A DNA stretch of 64,000 bases from Mycobacterium sp. 852002-51163_SCH5372311 (GCF_001667115.1 NZ_LZIJ01000193.1:59078-123077), one strand, 5' to 3'; positions 25,646 through 35,252 are shown, numbered from the stretch's first letter. Numbers and translations are program-made. Notes: generated by a model not told the origin, from the sequence alone.

Positions 25646-26419
25646 GTGCCCACCCGAAGCGACGCCCCGTTGGGCGCCCCCTGCTGGATCGACCTAATGT
25701 CGTCGAACGTCGAACGTGCCCAAGACTTCTACGGCGCGGTGTTCGGTTGGACGTTCGAGTCCGCCGGACCCGAATATGGCGGATACGTCAATGCCGCCAA
25801 GGACGGCAATCCCGTCGCCGGGATGATGGCCAACAACCCTGAGTCCCAGGCTCCGGACGGCTGGAGCACCTACTTCCACACCGCCGACATCAATGTGACC
25901 ACCGCCGCGGTGACGTCTGCCGGCGGCGCGACATGCATGGGAGTGATGGAGGTGCCCGCGAAAGGCTTCATGGCTGTGGCGACTGACCCGTCGGGGGCGA
26001 TGTTCGGCCTGTGGCAGCCGCTGGAGCATCGTGGATTCGAGTTGATCGGCGAAGCCGGCGCGCCCGTCTGGCACCAGCTGACCACCCGCAACTATCGGGC
26101 CGCCCTCGACTTCTACCGAGCGGTCTTCGGCTGGCGAACCGAGTCCGTGTCTGACACTGACGAATTCCGCTACACCACAGCATCGTTCGGCGACCAGCAG
26201 CTGCTCGGGGTGATGGACGGCACGAGCTTCCTGCCGGAAGGTGTGCCGTCGAATTGGACGATCTACTTCGGCGCCAAGGATGTGGACAAGACGCTGCAGG
26301 TAATCGGTGACAACGGCGGTGCTGTGCTGCGACCGGCTGAGGACACCCCCTACGGACGCCTTGCGACTGCGGCCGATCCGACAGGTGCGGTGTTCAACCT
26401 GTCGTCGCTGCAGAGTTAA
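25646..26419 (+). CDS. Two-domain VOC protein (Rv0911-like)
   Basis: The 257-residue protein contains two VOC units in tandem. The first (about 10-122) starts with APCWIDLMSSNVERAQDFYGAVFGW and ends with PSGAMFGLWQP. The second (about 136-256) starts with VWHQLTTRNYRAALDFYRAVFGW and ends with DPTGAVFNLSSLQ. Actinobacterial homologues are called glyoxalase/bleomycin resistance or hydroxylase-like proteins; no reaction is proven. The GTG start is preceded by GAGGAGATC. It is separated from the toxin gene by 139 bp. Confidence 0.87.
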   Translation: MPTRSDAPLGAPCWIDLMSSNVERAQDFYGAVFGWTFESAGPEYGGYVNAAKDGNPVAGMMANNPESQAPDGWSTYFHTADINVTTAAVTSAGGATCMGVMEVPAKGFMAVATDPSGAMFGLWQPLEHRGFELIGEAGAPVWHQLTTRNYRAALDFYRAVFGWRTESVSDTDEFRYTTASFGDQQLLGVMDGTSFLPEGVPSNWTIYFGAKDVDKTLQVIGDNGGAVLRPAEDTPYGRLATAADPTGAVFNLSSLQS

Positions 26420-26467
26420 GCGGCGATAGCGGCGTATCCGGCCGGCAAGCGCTTTATTCTGACCGGG

Positions 26468-29400
26468 GTGGCCCAACCCCGGATCGGTGGTGCTCGCATG
26501 ACTGCGACAGGAATCGCCTGCGCGACGTGCGGTACCGAAGTGCGTGCCACCGCGAAGTTCTGCGACGAGTGCGGCTCGCCCATCAGGGCGGGCGCAATAC
26601 CGGCCGAATACAAGCAGGTGACCGTGCTGTTCGCCGATGTCGTGCATTCGATGGACATTGCGGCGATGGTGGGTGCTGAGCGATTGCGCGAGATCATGAG
26701 CGAGCTCGTCACGGCCCTATCGGCCGTGGTGCAGCGGTTCGGCGGCACAGTGGACAAGTTCACCGGCGACGGGGTCATGGCGGTGTTCGGCGCGCCAGTC
26801 GCATTGGAGGACCATGCTTTTCGTGCGTGTCTTGCAGCGCAGGGAATTCAAGAAGAAGCGCAACGCATAGCGGGTGTGGTCACAGCCCGCGACGGGGTGA
26901 ACCTGCAGTTGCGGGTGGGTCTCAACTCGGGTCAGGTGATCGCCGGCGAAATCGGTTCTGGCACTTTGGGTTATACCGCGATCGGCGAGCAGGTGGGCAT
27001 GGCGCAGCGGATGGAGTCGGTGGCGCCAACGGGCGGGGTGATGCTCAGCGAGTCCACCGCCCGGCTGGTCGAGGACGCCGCGATACTGTCCGACCCTGAA
27101 TTGGTACGTATCAAGGGCGCAACGAATCCAGTGCCTGCCCGGCGTTTGATTGCGATGAGCAGCGATCATCATCGTCGCAGCGACCCACCGTTAATCGGGC
27201 GCGCGTGGGAGCTGAGCACTGTCGAGGCAATTCTCGACGAGGCCATTGCGGGGGCCGGGTGCGTGATTGGTGTCTTGGGACCGCCGGGCATCGGCAAGAG
27301 CCGCATCGCGCGCGAAGCCGCAACGCTGGCAGCATCCCGCGGTGTCAAGGTGTTCACCACCTTCTGCGAATCCCACACCAGCGACATCCCCTTTCATGCG
27401 GTGACCGGGTTGCTGCGTGCCGCGCTGGGTGTCGACTGCCTCGACGACGAGGACGGCCGGACACTGATCCGCTCCGGCATCGACGGCGCCGATCCGGAAG
27501 ATCTACTGCTACTGGATGATCTGCTGGGCATCGCCGATCCTGACATCGAATTGCCCAACATCGAGGCCGATGCCCGGCGGCGGCGCCTGACTGCATTGAT
27601 CAATGCCGCGTCTTTGGCGCGCACTGACCCGGCGCTGTTTGTGATCGAGGACGCGCATTGGATTGACGAGGTGAGCGAGTCGCTGCTGGCCGATTTCTTG
27701 GCGGTGATTCCGCAGACCCCTTCGATGGTGCTCATCACCTATCGCCCCGAGTACCGCGGCGTGCTGACCACGATGCCCGGTGCGCAGACCATCGCGTTAC
27801 GGCCGCTCAACGCGGCGCAGACCACAGCACTGATCGGTGAGCTGCTCGGCACAGACTCCTCCGTGCATCCGCTGACCGAGGTCATCACCGAACGCGCTTC
27901 CGGAAACCCGTTTTTCGCCGCGGAGATCGTGCGCGACCTCGCCGAACGCGGGGCGATCCGCGGCGCGCAAGGCTCGTATGTGCTCGAGGATGCGGTCGCG
28001 GACGTCACTGTGCCGGCCACCCTGCAGGCGGCCATCGCGGCCCGCGTCGACCGGCTCAGCGCCGCAGCCAAACGCACGCTGAGTGCCGCGGCGGTCATCG
28101 GATCACGGTTCAGCCCCGAGTTGGTCACTGTCTTGGGAACTGAACCTTTGCTCGACGAGCTGGTCAAGGCTGAGCTGATCGATCAAGTCGGGTTCACCCC
28201 GCGGGTCGAATATGCGTTCCGGCATCCGCTGATTCGCGCCGTGGCATACGAATCGCAGCTGAAATCGAACCGCGCTGAGCTGCACCGGCTCCTGGCCGCC
28301 GCGATCGAACAACGCGAACAACCCGACGAAAACGCCGCATTGATCGCCGAACATCTCAACGCTGCCGGTGACCTACACGCGGCATTCGCCTGGCACATGC
28401 GCGCCGGCACCTGGCTCACCCACCGCGATCTCACCGCGGCGCGTGCCAGCTGGCAGCGCGCGCGAGACGTCGCCGACCGATTGCCTGACACGGATCCGCA
28501 ACGTGCGTCAATGCGCATCGCTCCGCGCACATTACTGTGCGGCACCGCCTGGATGGCCGGCGGCAGCCTTGCCGACGCCGGCTTCGACGAGCTACGCGAT
28601 CTCGCCGCCGCGGCCGGCGACAAGGTGTCGTTGGCCATGGGGATGACTGGGTGGATATCGACATTGACCGTCCACGCCCGATTTCAGGAAGCGTCGCGCT
28701 GGGCGTCCGAACTGGTCGACCTGCTCGAGTCAATCGGAGACCCGCTGTTGACAGTTGGGCTTTCCTATGCTGCATACACCGCCAAACTGCAGCGTGCCGA
28801 GGCGGCCGAGTCCATCCGCTTGTCGCAACGGGCGATCGACCTTGCCGACGGTGACGCCACCATGGGCGATCTGATAATCGGCTCCCCGCTCGCTGGCGCG
28901 ATCATGTTGCGGGGTTGCGCGCGCGGCGCTCTGGGCGACCCGCGATGGCGAGACGACGTGGAGCGGGCGGCGGCGATGGTGCGTGCGTTCGATGTGCCGA
29001 TGCGGGCGGTGCTGCTGGTCTTTAAATACACCATGGTGGTCAATGGGGCCTGGCTGCCGGACGCTGCTGCCGCGCATGAGACAGCTGAAGTGCTCGAGAT
29101 CGCCGAACGATCCGGCCATGATTTCGCGCTGAGTTGCGCTCAATACATTCGCGGCTTGACGCTCCTGGTGCTAGGTGGTCCTGAGCGCGGCGATGGGATT
29201 GCGTTGCTGGCGAAGGCCCGCAATGCCGCGATGCAGGAGCGCTCTACGCTGATCCTGACCGTGTTCGTGGACATCTACTTCGCCGGAGAGAAGGTCCGAG
29301 TCGGGGATCTCGATGGCGCAATCGAGCTCGTTCAAGCGGCAGTCGAGATGGAATACGCGTCCGGCGAAATGAATCTTCGCGCGGCAGCCGTCGCTGCTCT

Positions 29401-29653
29401 GGTAGAAGTGCTGCTGCGCAGAGCCGCGCCCACCGACCTCCAGGAAGCCCAAGCTGCCATCGATCGGCTGGCGGCGGTGCCGACCGAACCTGGATTCGTC
29501 GTAAACGACATCTGGCTGCTGCGCATGCGCGCGCTAGAGGGCCAGGCCCGCGGTGACGAAAGCGCCTACCAAGACTTCCGCGACCGCTACCGCGCGATTG
29601 CGAATTCACTTGGCTTTGAAGGACATATGCAGTGGGCCGCGGCGATGAGCTAA
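26468..29653 (+). CDS. Class III cyclase-AAA ATPase-TPR regulator
   Basis: The 1061-residue protein has four parts. First is a zinc ribbon (CATCG...CDECG, residues about 18-38). Next is a class III nucleotidyl cyclase domain (about 50-215; metal sites in VTVLFADVVHS and FTGDGVMAVFG). Then comes an AAA ATPase with Walker A GPPGIGKS near 275 and Walker B ALFVIEDAHW near 395. Last is a long helical, TPR-like half. The position that normally carries the transition-state Asn (V-N-x-A-x-R) reads V-G-M-A-Q-R, so cyclase activity is doubtful. It is probably a signal-sensing regulator. The start may be this GTG, 8 bp after a TATTCT box (leaderless), or the ATG at 26498. No counterpart lies here in M. 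tuberculosis. Confidence 0.87.
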   Translation: MAQPRIGGARMTATGIACATCGTEVRATAKFCDECGSPIRAGAIPAEYKQVTVLFADVVHSMDIAAMVGAERLREIMSELVTALSAVVQRFGGTVDKFTGDGVMAVFGAPVALEDHAFRACLAAQGIQEEAQRIAGVVTARDGVNLQLRVGLNSGQVIAGEIGSGTLGYTAIGEQVGMAQRMESVAPTGGVMLSESTARLVEDAAILSDPELVRIKGATNPVPARRLIAMSSDHHRRSDPPLIGRAWELSTVEAILDEAIAGAGCVIGVLGPPGIGKSRIAREAATLAASRGVKVFTTFCESHTSDIPFHAVTGLLRAALGVDCLDDEDGRTLIRSGIDGADPEDLLLLDDLLGIADPDIELPNIEADARRRRLTALINAASLARTDPALFVIEDAHWIDEVSESLLADFLAVIPQTPSMVLITYRPEYRGVLTTMPGAQTIALRPLNAAQTTALIGELLGTDSSVHPLTEVITERASGNPFFAAEIVRDLAERGAIRGAQGSYVLEDAVADVTVPATLQAAIAARVDRLSAAAKRTLSAAAVIGSRFSPELVTVLGTEPLLDELVKAELIDQVGFTPRVEYAFRHPLIRAVAYESQLKSNRAELHRLLAAAIEQREQPDENAALIAEHLNAAGDLHAAFAWHMRAGTWLTHRDLTAARASWQRARDVADRLPDTDPQRASMRIAPRTLLCGTAWMAGGSLADAGFDELRDLAAAAGDKVSLAMGMTGWISTLTVHARFQEASRWASELVDLLESIGDPLLTVGLSYAAYTAKLQRAEAAESIRLSQRAIDLADGDATMGDLIIGSPLAGAIMLRGCARGALGDPRWRDDVERAAAMVRAFDVPMRAVLLVFKYTMVVNGAWLPDAAAAHETAEVLEIAERSGHDFALSCAQYIRGLTLLVLGGPERGDGIALLAKARNAAMQERSTLILTVFVDIYFAGEKVRVGDLDGAIELVQAAVEMEYASGEMNLRAAAVAALVEVLLRRAAPTDLQEAQAAIDRLAAVPTEPGFVVNDIWLLRMRALEGQARGDESAYQDFRDRYRAIANSLGFEGHMQWAAAMS

Positions 29654-29663
29654 TCTCGCACTC

Positions 29664-30095
29664 ATGACTCGCCGCCTGCGCCCCGGTTGGCTGGTGGCGT
29701 TCTTCGCCATGGTTGTTTCGGTGAGCGCCTGGCTGCCGTGGCTGACGACGTCGGAGAACGGGGGGGGCTGGGCCAACGCCATCGGGGGCGCCCACCGCAT
29801 GGTGCTACCGCCGGGGTTCGGTGCGGGCCAGCTCATAGTATTGCTGGCGTCGACGTTGCTGGTGGCCGGCGCGATGGTCGGCCGCGGCCTGTCCATGACA
29901 ATCGCTTCGATTGCGGCACTGGTCATTTCGGTGCTCATCGCCGTGCTCATAGTCTGGTACTACAAACTCAACATCAGTCCGTCGGTGTCGGCCCAGTACG
30001 GGTTCTATATCGGCGCGACCGGCGCCGTCTTCGCGGTGGTGTGTTCGGTTTGGTCGGTGATCGCCGCAGTGGCTTCCCGTCGCGCTGGGCGGTAG
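29664..30095 (+). CDS. Four-helix membrane protein (Rv0912-like)
   Basis: The 143-residue protein has four hydrophobic segments, at about residues 9-28, 52-70, 76-102 and 114-137. A first extracytoplasmic loop is rich in Gly and contains WLTTSENGGGW. Only a short basic tail (SRRAGR) remains outside the membrane. No catalytic motif is visible. It starts 10 bp after the cyclase/ATPase gene and is convergent with the VOC gene at 30101. The order matches Rv0912 next to Rv0913c. Function unknown. Confidence 0.82.
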   Translation: MTRRLRPGWLVAFFAMVVSVSAWLPWLTTSENGGGWANAIGGAHRMVLPPGFGAGQLIVLLASTLLVAGAMVGRGLSMTIASIAALVISVLIAVLIVWYYKLNISPSVSAQYGFYIGATGAVFAVVCSVWSVIAAVASRRAGR

Positions 30096-30100
30096 GACGT

Positions 30101-30583
30101 TCAGCCTGAAGGAAACTCGTGCTTGCCTGAGACGGCACTGCTATCAGGCTCGTTGACGCCGAATACGAAGGGCGCGAACACAACCTCGCGGCCGTCGGGA
30201 TCTCGATAGGTTACTGCTCCCGTCGCCTCCCAGTACGGATGCTGCTCCACCGGCTGCGCACCCGCCTGCTGCAGGCGGGCGATCGCCGCCTGTTGTGCCT
30301 CTCGGTCAGGGAAGTAGAGGCAGAGCTGTTCATGGTGGTCGACGGCGACCCCGTCGACCGCCTCTACGATCTCCATCGTCAGGTTGAAGCTGGGCAGGCC
30401 GAAGATCGCGCCGTTGCTCCCATAGCTGGCCTCGAAAGTCTCGAAAAGGGGCAGCCCCACCAAGTCACGGTAGAACCGGACCGTTTCGCCGAAGTTCTGC
30501 GAGCGACGCGCGAAGCGAATGCCCCCGATCGACGCCAGCTCCCTGGGCCAGTGTGTCCTCCGGCGGGGCGGGTGGGTGTTCAT
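30101..30583 (-). CDS. VOC family protein coupled to carotenoid oxygenase
   Basis: The 160-residue protein is a single VOC unit: GIRFARRSQNFGETVRFYRDLVGLPLFETF, then SFNLTMEIVEA, HEQLCLYFPD and the C-terminal WEATGAVTYRDPDGREVVFAP, which carries the usual metal-ligand glutamate. The reaction is unknown. Its ATG overlaps the stop of the upstream carotenoid-oxygenase gene in an ATGA arrangement, so translation is likely coupled. It may act on a cleavage product of that enzyme; this is inference. It is not at this position in M. tuberculosis. Confidence 0.83.
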   Translation of the reverse strand: MNTHPPRRRTHWPRELASIGGIRFARRSQNFGETVRFYRDLVGLPLFETFEASYGSNGAIFGLPSFNLTMEIVEAVDGVAVDHHEQLCLYFPDREAQQAAIARLQQAGAQPVEQHPYWEATGAVTYRDPDGREVVFAPFVFGVNEPDSSAVSGKHEFPSG

Positions 30584-32094
30584 AGCCCGACCGCCTCAGC
30601 TGCCGACTCCGCGGTATCCCACCGACGCAACTCCTGGCCGGCGACCCACGCCGAATGCGTACCGCTGGAAATACGTTCCGGCAGTTGGAGTTTGCAGACC
30701 GGCCCGTCGCCCACCCGGGCGGCATCGAAGACCAGGCAGTACGACGCATCGGCGTTCATGTCGGTGGTAAGGGTGACCAGATAGCCGTCGTCCTCCCCGC
30801 CGCCCTCCAGCCGCGGAGCCATTTGCGTCTCGCTGCCGTACACGCCGTCGCCAAAGCCGAAGCGCTCCTGGTTGCCGGTGAGCAGGTCGTGTTTCATCAA
30901 CCCGTCGAACAGGAACCAACCCGGCTTGCCGGTCGCGGCGTAGGCGTAGCGGTATTTGCCGCTCGCGTAGTCGGGGTTCATGGTGCCGAATTCGGTGATG
31001 GCCTCCGACAGTTGCTCCTCTTTCACCGCGCCGGTGACCAGGTTGAGCCGCCATCGGTGCAGTCGGGTCTGCAAGCGGTCCAGCGCCAGGAAGCGAAACA
31101 CCTTGTCCCACTTCGATCCACCGGTGTCAAGTGGTTGCGGATCGCCTTCGAAGAAGCCGTCGAGCACGATCTCGTCTCCGTCCTCGTAGGCGTTGACGAA
31201 GTGCAGCACGAACGTCGGGTCCGCCTCGAACCAGCGGATGTCGGCCGTTGCACCGTGGCGCGGCAGCACCGCGAAGCGCGACGGGATGTCGGGATAGAAA
31301 CGCGGCAGGTGCACATTGTGCTCGAGCAGCCTTGGATCCCAGAACAGCGGGAAATCATTGAGGATCGCGTAGTTTTCGGTGAACGCCATATCATGCGGAA
31401 GCCGCGGCCCGGGCAGTGGCACGTCGACATAGTTGACCAGTACGTTGTCGGCGTCCACCACGCCATACCGCATGTAGGGCTCTTGCTTGCTGTAGTTGAA
31501 GAACAACAGTTCGCCAGTCTTGTTGTCCACCTTCGGATGCGCAGAGACGCCCCAGTCGGACGGGAAGCGGCCGTTCCAGCTCTCCTTGCCCAACGTGGCA
31601 GCCGAATACGGGTCGATACGGTACAGGTCGCCACACTGGTAGAAACTGGTCAGGGCGATGCCGCGATGCACGATGACATCTGTGCTCGACGCGTCCTTCA
31701 TCAGCGTGCGTGCGCCCCAACCCTTTTCGCGTTTGGCAAGTTGGACCGGCTCGGCCAGTCCAGGCCACAACGCCTCACCAGCCTCGTTTTCCGCCAGGAA
31801 GCCTTCGGTTTGGATGAACCGGTTGCGGTAGAAGGCTTTTCCGTCGCGGAAACCGACCACATGCAGCATGCCGTCGCCGTCGAACGGATGGTAGGTCTGA
31901 AACGACGGATGCAACGGGTTCTCGGTGTTGCGCAGGTAGATTCCGTTCAAATCGTCGGGAATTGCTCCCTCGACGGCGATCAGATCGTCGGCGTCCCACT
32001 CGTTGGTCTGAGGCCGCCACGGACCGGTGCGATAGGGGTGGTCGTCGTCCTCGGGCAGCGTCGACAGATACTTGCCGACCAGCTCAACATCCAT
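30580..32094 (-). CDS. Carotenoid cleavage dioxygenase family protein (Rv0913c-like)
   Basis: The 504-residue enzyme belongs to the RPE65/carotenoid oxygenase family. It has the opening DDLNGIYLRNTENPLHPSFQTYHPFDGDGMLH and the conserved histidines that hold Fe(II): SAHPKVD near 201, PHDMAFTENYAI near 248, FVNAYEDGDEIV near 313 and the late GTHSAWV near 486. It cleaves a C=C bond of an apocarotenoid or stilbenoid-like compound; the substrate here is unknown. I use the ATG at 32094, matching the M. tuberculosis protein, one base after the thiolase stop. It sits in the middle of a three-gene operon. Confidence 0.92.
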   Translation of the reverse strand: MDVELVGKYLSTLPEDDDHPYRTGPWRPQTNEWDADDLIAVEGAIPDDLNGIYLRNTENPLHPSFQTYHPFDGDGMLHVVGFRDGKAFYRNRFIQTEGFLAENEAGEALWPGLAEPVQLAKREKGWGARTLMKDASSTDVIVHRGIALTSFYQCGDLYRIDPYSAATLGKESWNGRFPSDWGVSAHPKVDNKTGELLFFNYSKQEPYMRYGVVDADNVLVNYVDVPLPGPRLPHDMAFTENYAILNDFPLFWDPRLLEHNVHLPRFYPDIPSRFAVLPRHGATADIRWFEADPTFVLHFVNAYEDGDEIVLDGFFEGDPQPLDTGGSKWDKVFRFLALDRLQTRLHRWRLNLVTGAVKEEQLSEAITEFGTMNPDYASGKYRYAYAATGKPGWFLFDGLMKHDLLTGNQERFGFGDGVYGSETQMAPRLEGGGEDDGYLVTLTTDMNADASYCLVFDAARVGDGPVCKLQLPERISSGTHSAWVAGQELRRWDTAESAAEAVGL

Positions 32095-32095
32095 G

Positions 32096-33349
32096 TCACT
32101 CGCCTCTTGCACCTCGTGCACTTGAAACAACGAAACTCACCGTGGTCGCAGTGCTGCCGCCGAAATTCAAGGTGCCGAACCTGCTTGCGCCCTCGACCTG
32201 GTAGTCGCCGGCCGTCCCGCTCACTTGTTTTGCCGCGTCCAGCAGCATCCGCACACCCGACGCTCCGACCGGATGCCCGCCGCCGATCAGCCCGCCGCCG
32301 GGGTTGATCGGCAACCGGCCGCCGATCTCGATCTCGCCGTTTTCGATGGCCTTCCACGATTCGCCGGGGCCGGTCAGCCCGATGTGGTCGATGGCCAGGT
32401 ACTCGCTGGGGGTGAAGCAGTCGTGCACCTCGAACCCGTCGACGTCATCGAGGGTCACCTGCGCGCGGCGCAGGGCGTCGAGCACCGCGGCCCGCACGTG
32501 CGGCATCACGTAGGGGTCTGGGTCTTTTTGGGCGGACCGCTCCAGCTTCTGGCGCAGACCCAGCCCGACGGTGCGATGCCCCCAGCCCTCGATGCGGCCG
32601 ATCGGGCGCACCTCGGGGTGATCGCGCAGGTAGGAGTCGTTGACCAGAACCAGCGCGGCTCCGCCGTCGGTCATTTGGCTGCAGTCGAACCGGCGCAGCC
32701 GGCCTTCGGTGATCGGGTTGCTTGCATCGTCGTCGGTGATCGGATCGGGGATCGTCCACTCGCGGGTCTGCGCGTTGGGATTGCGGCGAGCGTTGGCGAA
32801 GTTGAGCTGCGCGATGGCGCGCAGGTGTGTGTCGTCCAAGCCGTAGCGCCGGTCGTACTCGTCGGCGACCTCAGCGAACATCGAAGGCCACAGGTATCGC
32901 GCGTCGGCTCCCTCGTGCCCGGTCCACGCGGCTGCACCCAGATACTGGGCTGCGGTGTCGCCGGGTACCGTCTTCTCCAGCTCAAGGCCCACGACCAGCG
33001 CGCTGTCGTATGCGCCCGACCGCAAGTCCGCCATCGCTGCCAGCACCGCGATGCTGCCCGACGCGCACGCTGCTTCATGCCGCGCGGCCGGGGTGTCCCA
33101 CAGCCCGTCGCACACCGTGGCCGGCATCGCCCCTAGATGACCCTGACCGGCAAACATCTCGCCGAACGCGTTGCCGATGTGGACCACCCCGATATCCGTG
33201 GCATCCACTCGAGCCGAGTTCAGCGTGCCTTCGACGACCTCCGCGGTCAGAGCCGCGAAGTCGCGATTCTCTTTGGTGAGGTTGCGGGCGAAGTCGCTCT
33301 GGTAGCCAGCGAGAATCCACACAGGTGCAGAGCCCGTCGAGCCGTCCAT
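32096..33349 (-). CDS. Thiolase-fold lipid-transfer/acetyltransferase (Rv0914c-like)
   Basis: The 417-residue protein is a thiolase-superfamily member of the SCP2/lipid-transfer type. HEAACASGSIAVLAAMADL contains the nucleophile-region Cys near residue 96. The GFEVHDCFTPSEYLAIDHIGL and NPGGGLIGGGHPVGASGVRM motifs hold the other active-site residues. It may cleave or condense acyl-CoAs, possibly in side-chain degradation of sterols or lipids. I use the ATG at 33349; a TTG three codons upstream is possible. It is the first gene of the operon with the carotenoid oxygenase and VOC genes. Confidence 0.88.
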   Translation of the reverse strand: MDGSTGSAPVWILAGYQSDFARNLTKENRDFAALTAEVVEGTLNSARVDATDIGVVHIGNAFGEMFAGQGHLGAMPATVCDGLWDTPAARHEAACASGSIAVLAAMADLRSGAYDSALVVGLELEKTVPGDTAAQYLGAAAWTGHEGADARYLWPSMFAEVADEYDRRYGLDDTHLRAIAQLNFANARRNPNAQTREWTIPDPITDDDASNPITEGRLRRFDCSQMTDGGAALVLVNDSYLRDHPEVRPIGRIEGWGHRTVGLGLRQKLERSAQKDPDPYVMPHVRAAVLDALRRAQVTLDDVDGFEVHDCFTPSEYLAIDHIGLTGPGESWKAIENGEIEIGGRLPINPGGGLIGGGHPVGASGVRMLLDAAKQVSGTAGDYQVEGASRFGTLNFGGSTATTVSFVVSSARGARGE

Positions 33350-34068
33350 ATTCGGCAACGGTACAACAGATCGGGTCGTCCGTCGGAGGATCGGATCATG
33401 CGCAACAAGTAGTGGCGGCCCCGTCGGCTCTCGGGCTGAACCGACGGGACCTAGAGGGACGCATCAGCCGGCTAACGCGTCAGCCTCCCAGGGTGCATTA
33501 CCACGCACGGGCGTTGACAAACATGTACGGCCGTTCCGATAGCCCGGACCAGAACATCGACCTGAATGCGGAGGACGGCCGCGGCAGGTACGGCCGGGCA
33601 CCAGCGGGCGGTGGCGCAGCGGTGAAAACCTCAGATTGGTAAGGCTTTACCGGTTCGGCGGTGGCATGGGGTCGTGTTACACACGCGTACCGGTGACTCC
33701 TTCGGCCGTCGCGGACGGTGACGCACCCGCCCGCGAACGCCCAGGACGTGAACCGCCGATACGCTGATTGCCCGCGTCGCAACGACTTTCGCTGTAATCG
33801 TACAAGCGTCCCGGTTATGGGCCGTTGCTGGACAGAGCAGCTCAGTCCGTCGCACGAGTGACTGATGGTACATGAGTGGTCAGTCACGGGCCCGATCCAC
33901 CGGCTGCGCTCGGCGGGTACGAAGAGGTTGGCGACGGTTCGGGTACCACGAATCTGCCGGAGCCCGTGGACGGCGCAAGAATTTCGCAAGGATTTCACCA
34001 AGGACATACAAGGCTTGCGCGGCAGCCTAAGTGGTTGACGCCCGCCAGTTGTGCAGAAGGGAACCGTC
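33350..34068. other. 719-bp segment without a convincing gene
   Basis: No reading frame here looks like a protein; the longest, on the minus strand, has an unnatural amino acid composition. Base composition is less GC-rich than in the neighbours. The only structure I see is the inverted pair GTGACTGA (33858-33865) and TCAGTCAC (33880-33887), about 180 bp upstream of the secreted-protein start. In M. tuberculosis PPE14/PE7 genes follow the thiolase gene; nothing of them is visible here. Confidence 0.6.
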
Positions 34069-34467
34069 ATGAAGTTCACGGCGATAGTGACGGCTTGTCT
34101 GGTGGCCGGCACGGTGATGACGACGGGTCCCGCTCAGGCCGAGTTGACCGCGCCACCGGCGCTGAGCCCCGTTCCGAAGCTGCAGAGCGATCCCAAGTCG
34201 GAGGTTCAAGAGCTGCTGCGGCAGATCTCCGAATTGGATGACCGATGGGATGGCCTGTCCCCGGCGGAGCGAAATCAGCGAATAGCGGGGCTGCAGCAGC
34301 AGGTCACCGTAGTCGACAGGGACACTCGCAACCTGCCTCCCGAGCAACAACCGGAGGTGGAAGCGATGCTGGGAGTTGCAGTCGTCAGGCTGGCGGATAT
34401 CCTCCGAAAAGAGCAGACGCCCCCTACTTCGCCCTGCATCTTCCCGCTGTGCCTGCCCGGCTTGTAG
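34069..34467 (+). CDS. Small secreted hypothetical protein
   Basis: The 132-residue protein has an N-terminal signal peptide (MKFTAIVTACLVAGTVMTTG, cleavage probably after PAQA). The mature part is helical: PKSEVQELLRQISELDDRWDGLSPAERNQRIAGLQQQVTVVD. A short tail has two cysteines (SPCIFPLCLPGL), which could form a disulfide. I recognise no family beyond small exported mycobacterial proteins. The ATG at 34069 follows AGAAGGGA, a good ribosome binding site. It is convergent with the truncated dipeptidase gene. Confidence 0.75.
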   Translation: MKFTAIVTACLVAGTVMTTGPAQAELTAPPALSPVPKLQSDPKSEVQELLRQISELDDRWDGLSPAERNQRIAGLQQQVTVVDRDTRNLPPEQQPEVEAMLGVAVVRLADILRKEQTPPTSPCIFPLCLPGL

Positions 34468-34472
34468 ATGCG

Positions 34473-35252
34473 TCAGCTCCAGGAGTGGCGCGCGACGCGG
34501 TGGAAGTTGCCGCCGAGCACCGCGCGTACATCGCTGTCGCGCCACCCCCGGCCGTTGAGGTGATCGCCGAGCGTCAGCAGCGTTTCGGGACGCATCCACT
34601 GGATCGGTCCCCAGCGCGTATAGCTGTCGTCGAACAATTCAGGATTGCGCGTGAGTTCTTCGACGAAGTCGGCGTAGTCGAAAGAGAAGTCCGAGCTGAT
34701 CCCGACGTGGTCGATGCCGACCAGGTCGATCGCATATTCCAGGTGCCTGGTCATCGCATCGAGCGTGGGGGTGTTGGGCCCGAGGAAGATCCCGACGCCG
34801 GTGATTCCGGTGACGCCTCCGGTGGCCGCGCAGGCCCGGGCCTGGTCGTCGGTGATGTTGCGCGGGTGGTCCCATACCGCACGCATGCAAGAGTGGCTGT
34901 ATACGACTGGGCCGGTTGAGGTTTCACACATGTCGAGGCCGGTGCGGGCGCTGCAGTGCGAACCGTCGGGAACGATACCGACCCCGTTCATCTTGGCGAC
35001 GATCGAACGCCCCCACGCGGTGAGACCGCCGTCGTCGGTATCCAGGCAGCCGCTGCCTGCGCGGTTGGCGTGGTTGTAGGTGGGCAGCAGGGTACGCACG
35101 CCGTGGTTGGCCAGTGTGGCCAGGTTGCCGAGGTTGTCGTCAAGGGGACGGGAGTCTTCCCCCGCGGTTGACACTGCGCTGACGGCGCGGACCACTCGCA
35201 CTTCTTTTCCCTGGACGCAGAGCCAACGGCAAAACTTCGGCTTATTGCCCAC
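34473..35252 (-). pseudogene. N-terminally truncated membrane dipeptidase (peptidase M19)
   Basis: The 259-residue frame contains the central and C-terminal parts of a renal-dipeptidase-like enzyme. GVRTLLPTYNHANRAGSGC is followed by VDG/PDGSHCSARTGLDMC, SHSCMRAVWDHPRN, VGIDHVGISSDFSFD and the end GNFHRVARHSW. Usual M19 proteins are 320-400 residues and begin with a metal-binding HxD motif. That region is absent, and the first 35 residues here (MGNKPKFCRWLC...) do not resemble the family. It is probably a decayed gene and inactive. A short functional form cannot be excluded. Confidence 0.65.

Noticed and set aside
33498..34112. 204-residue minus-strand frame in the 33.4-34.1 kb gap
   Set aside because: Composition is not protein-like, there is no ribosome binding site, and it overlaps the start of the secreted-protein gene.
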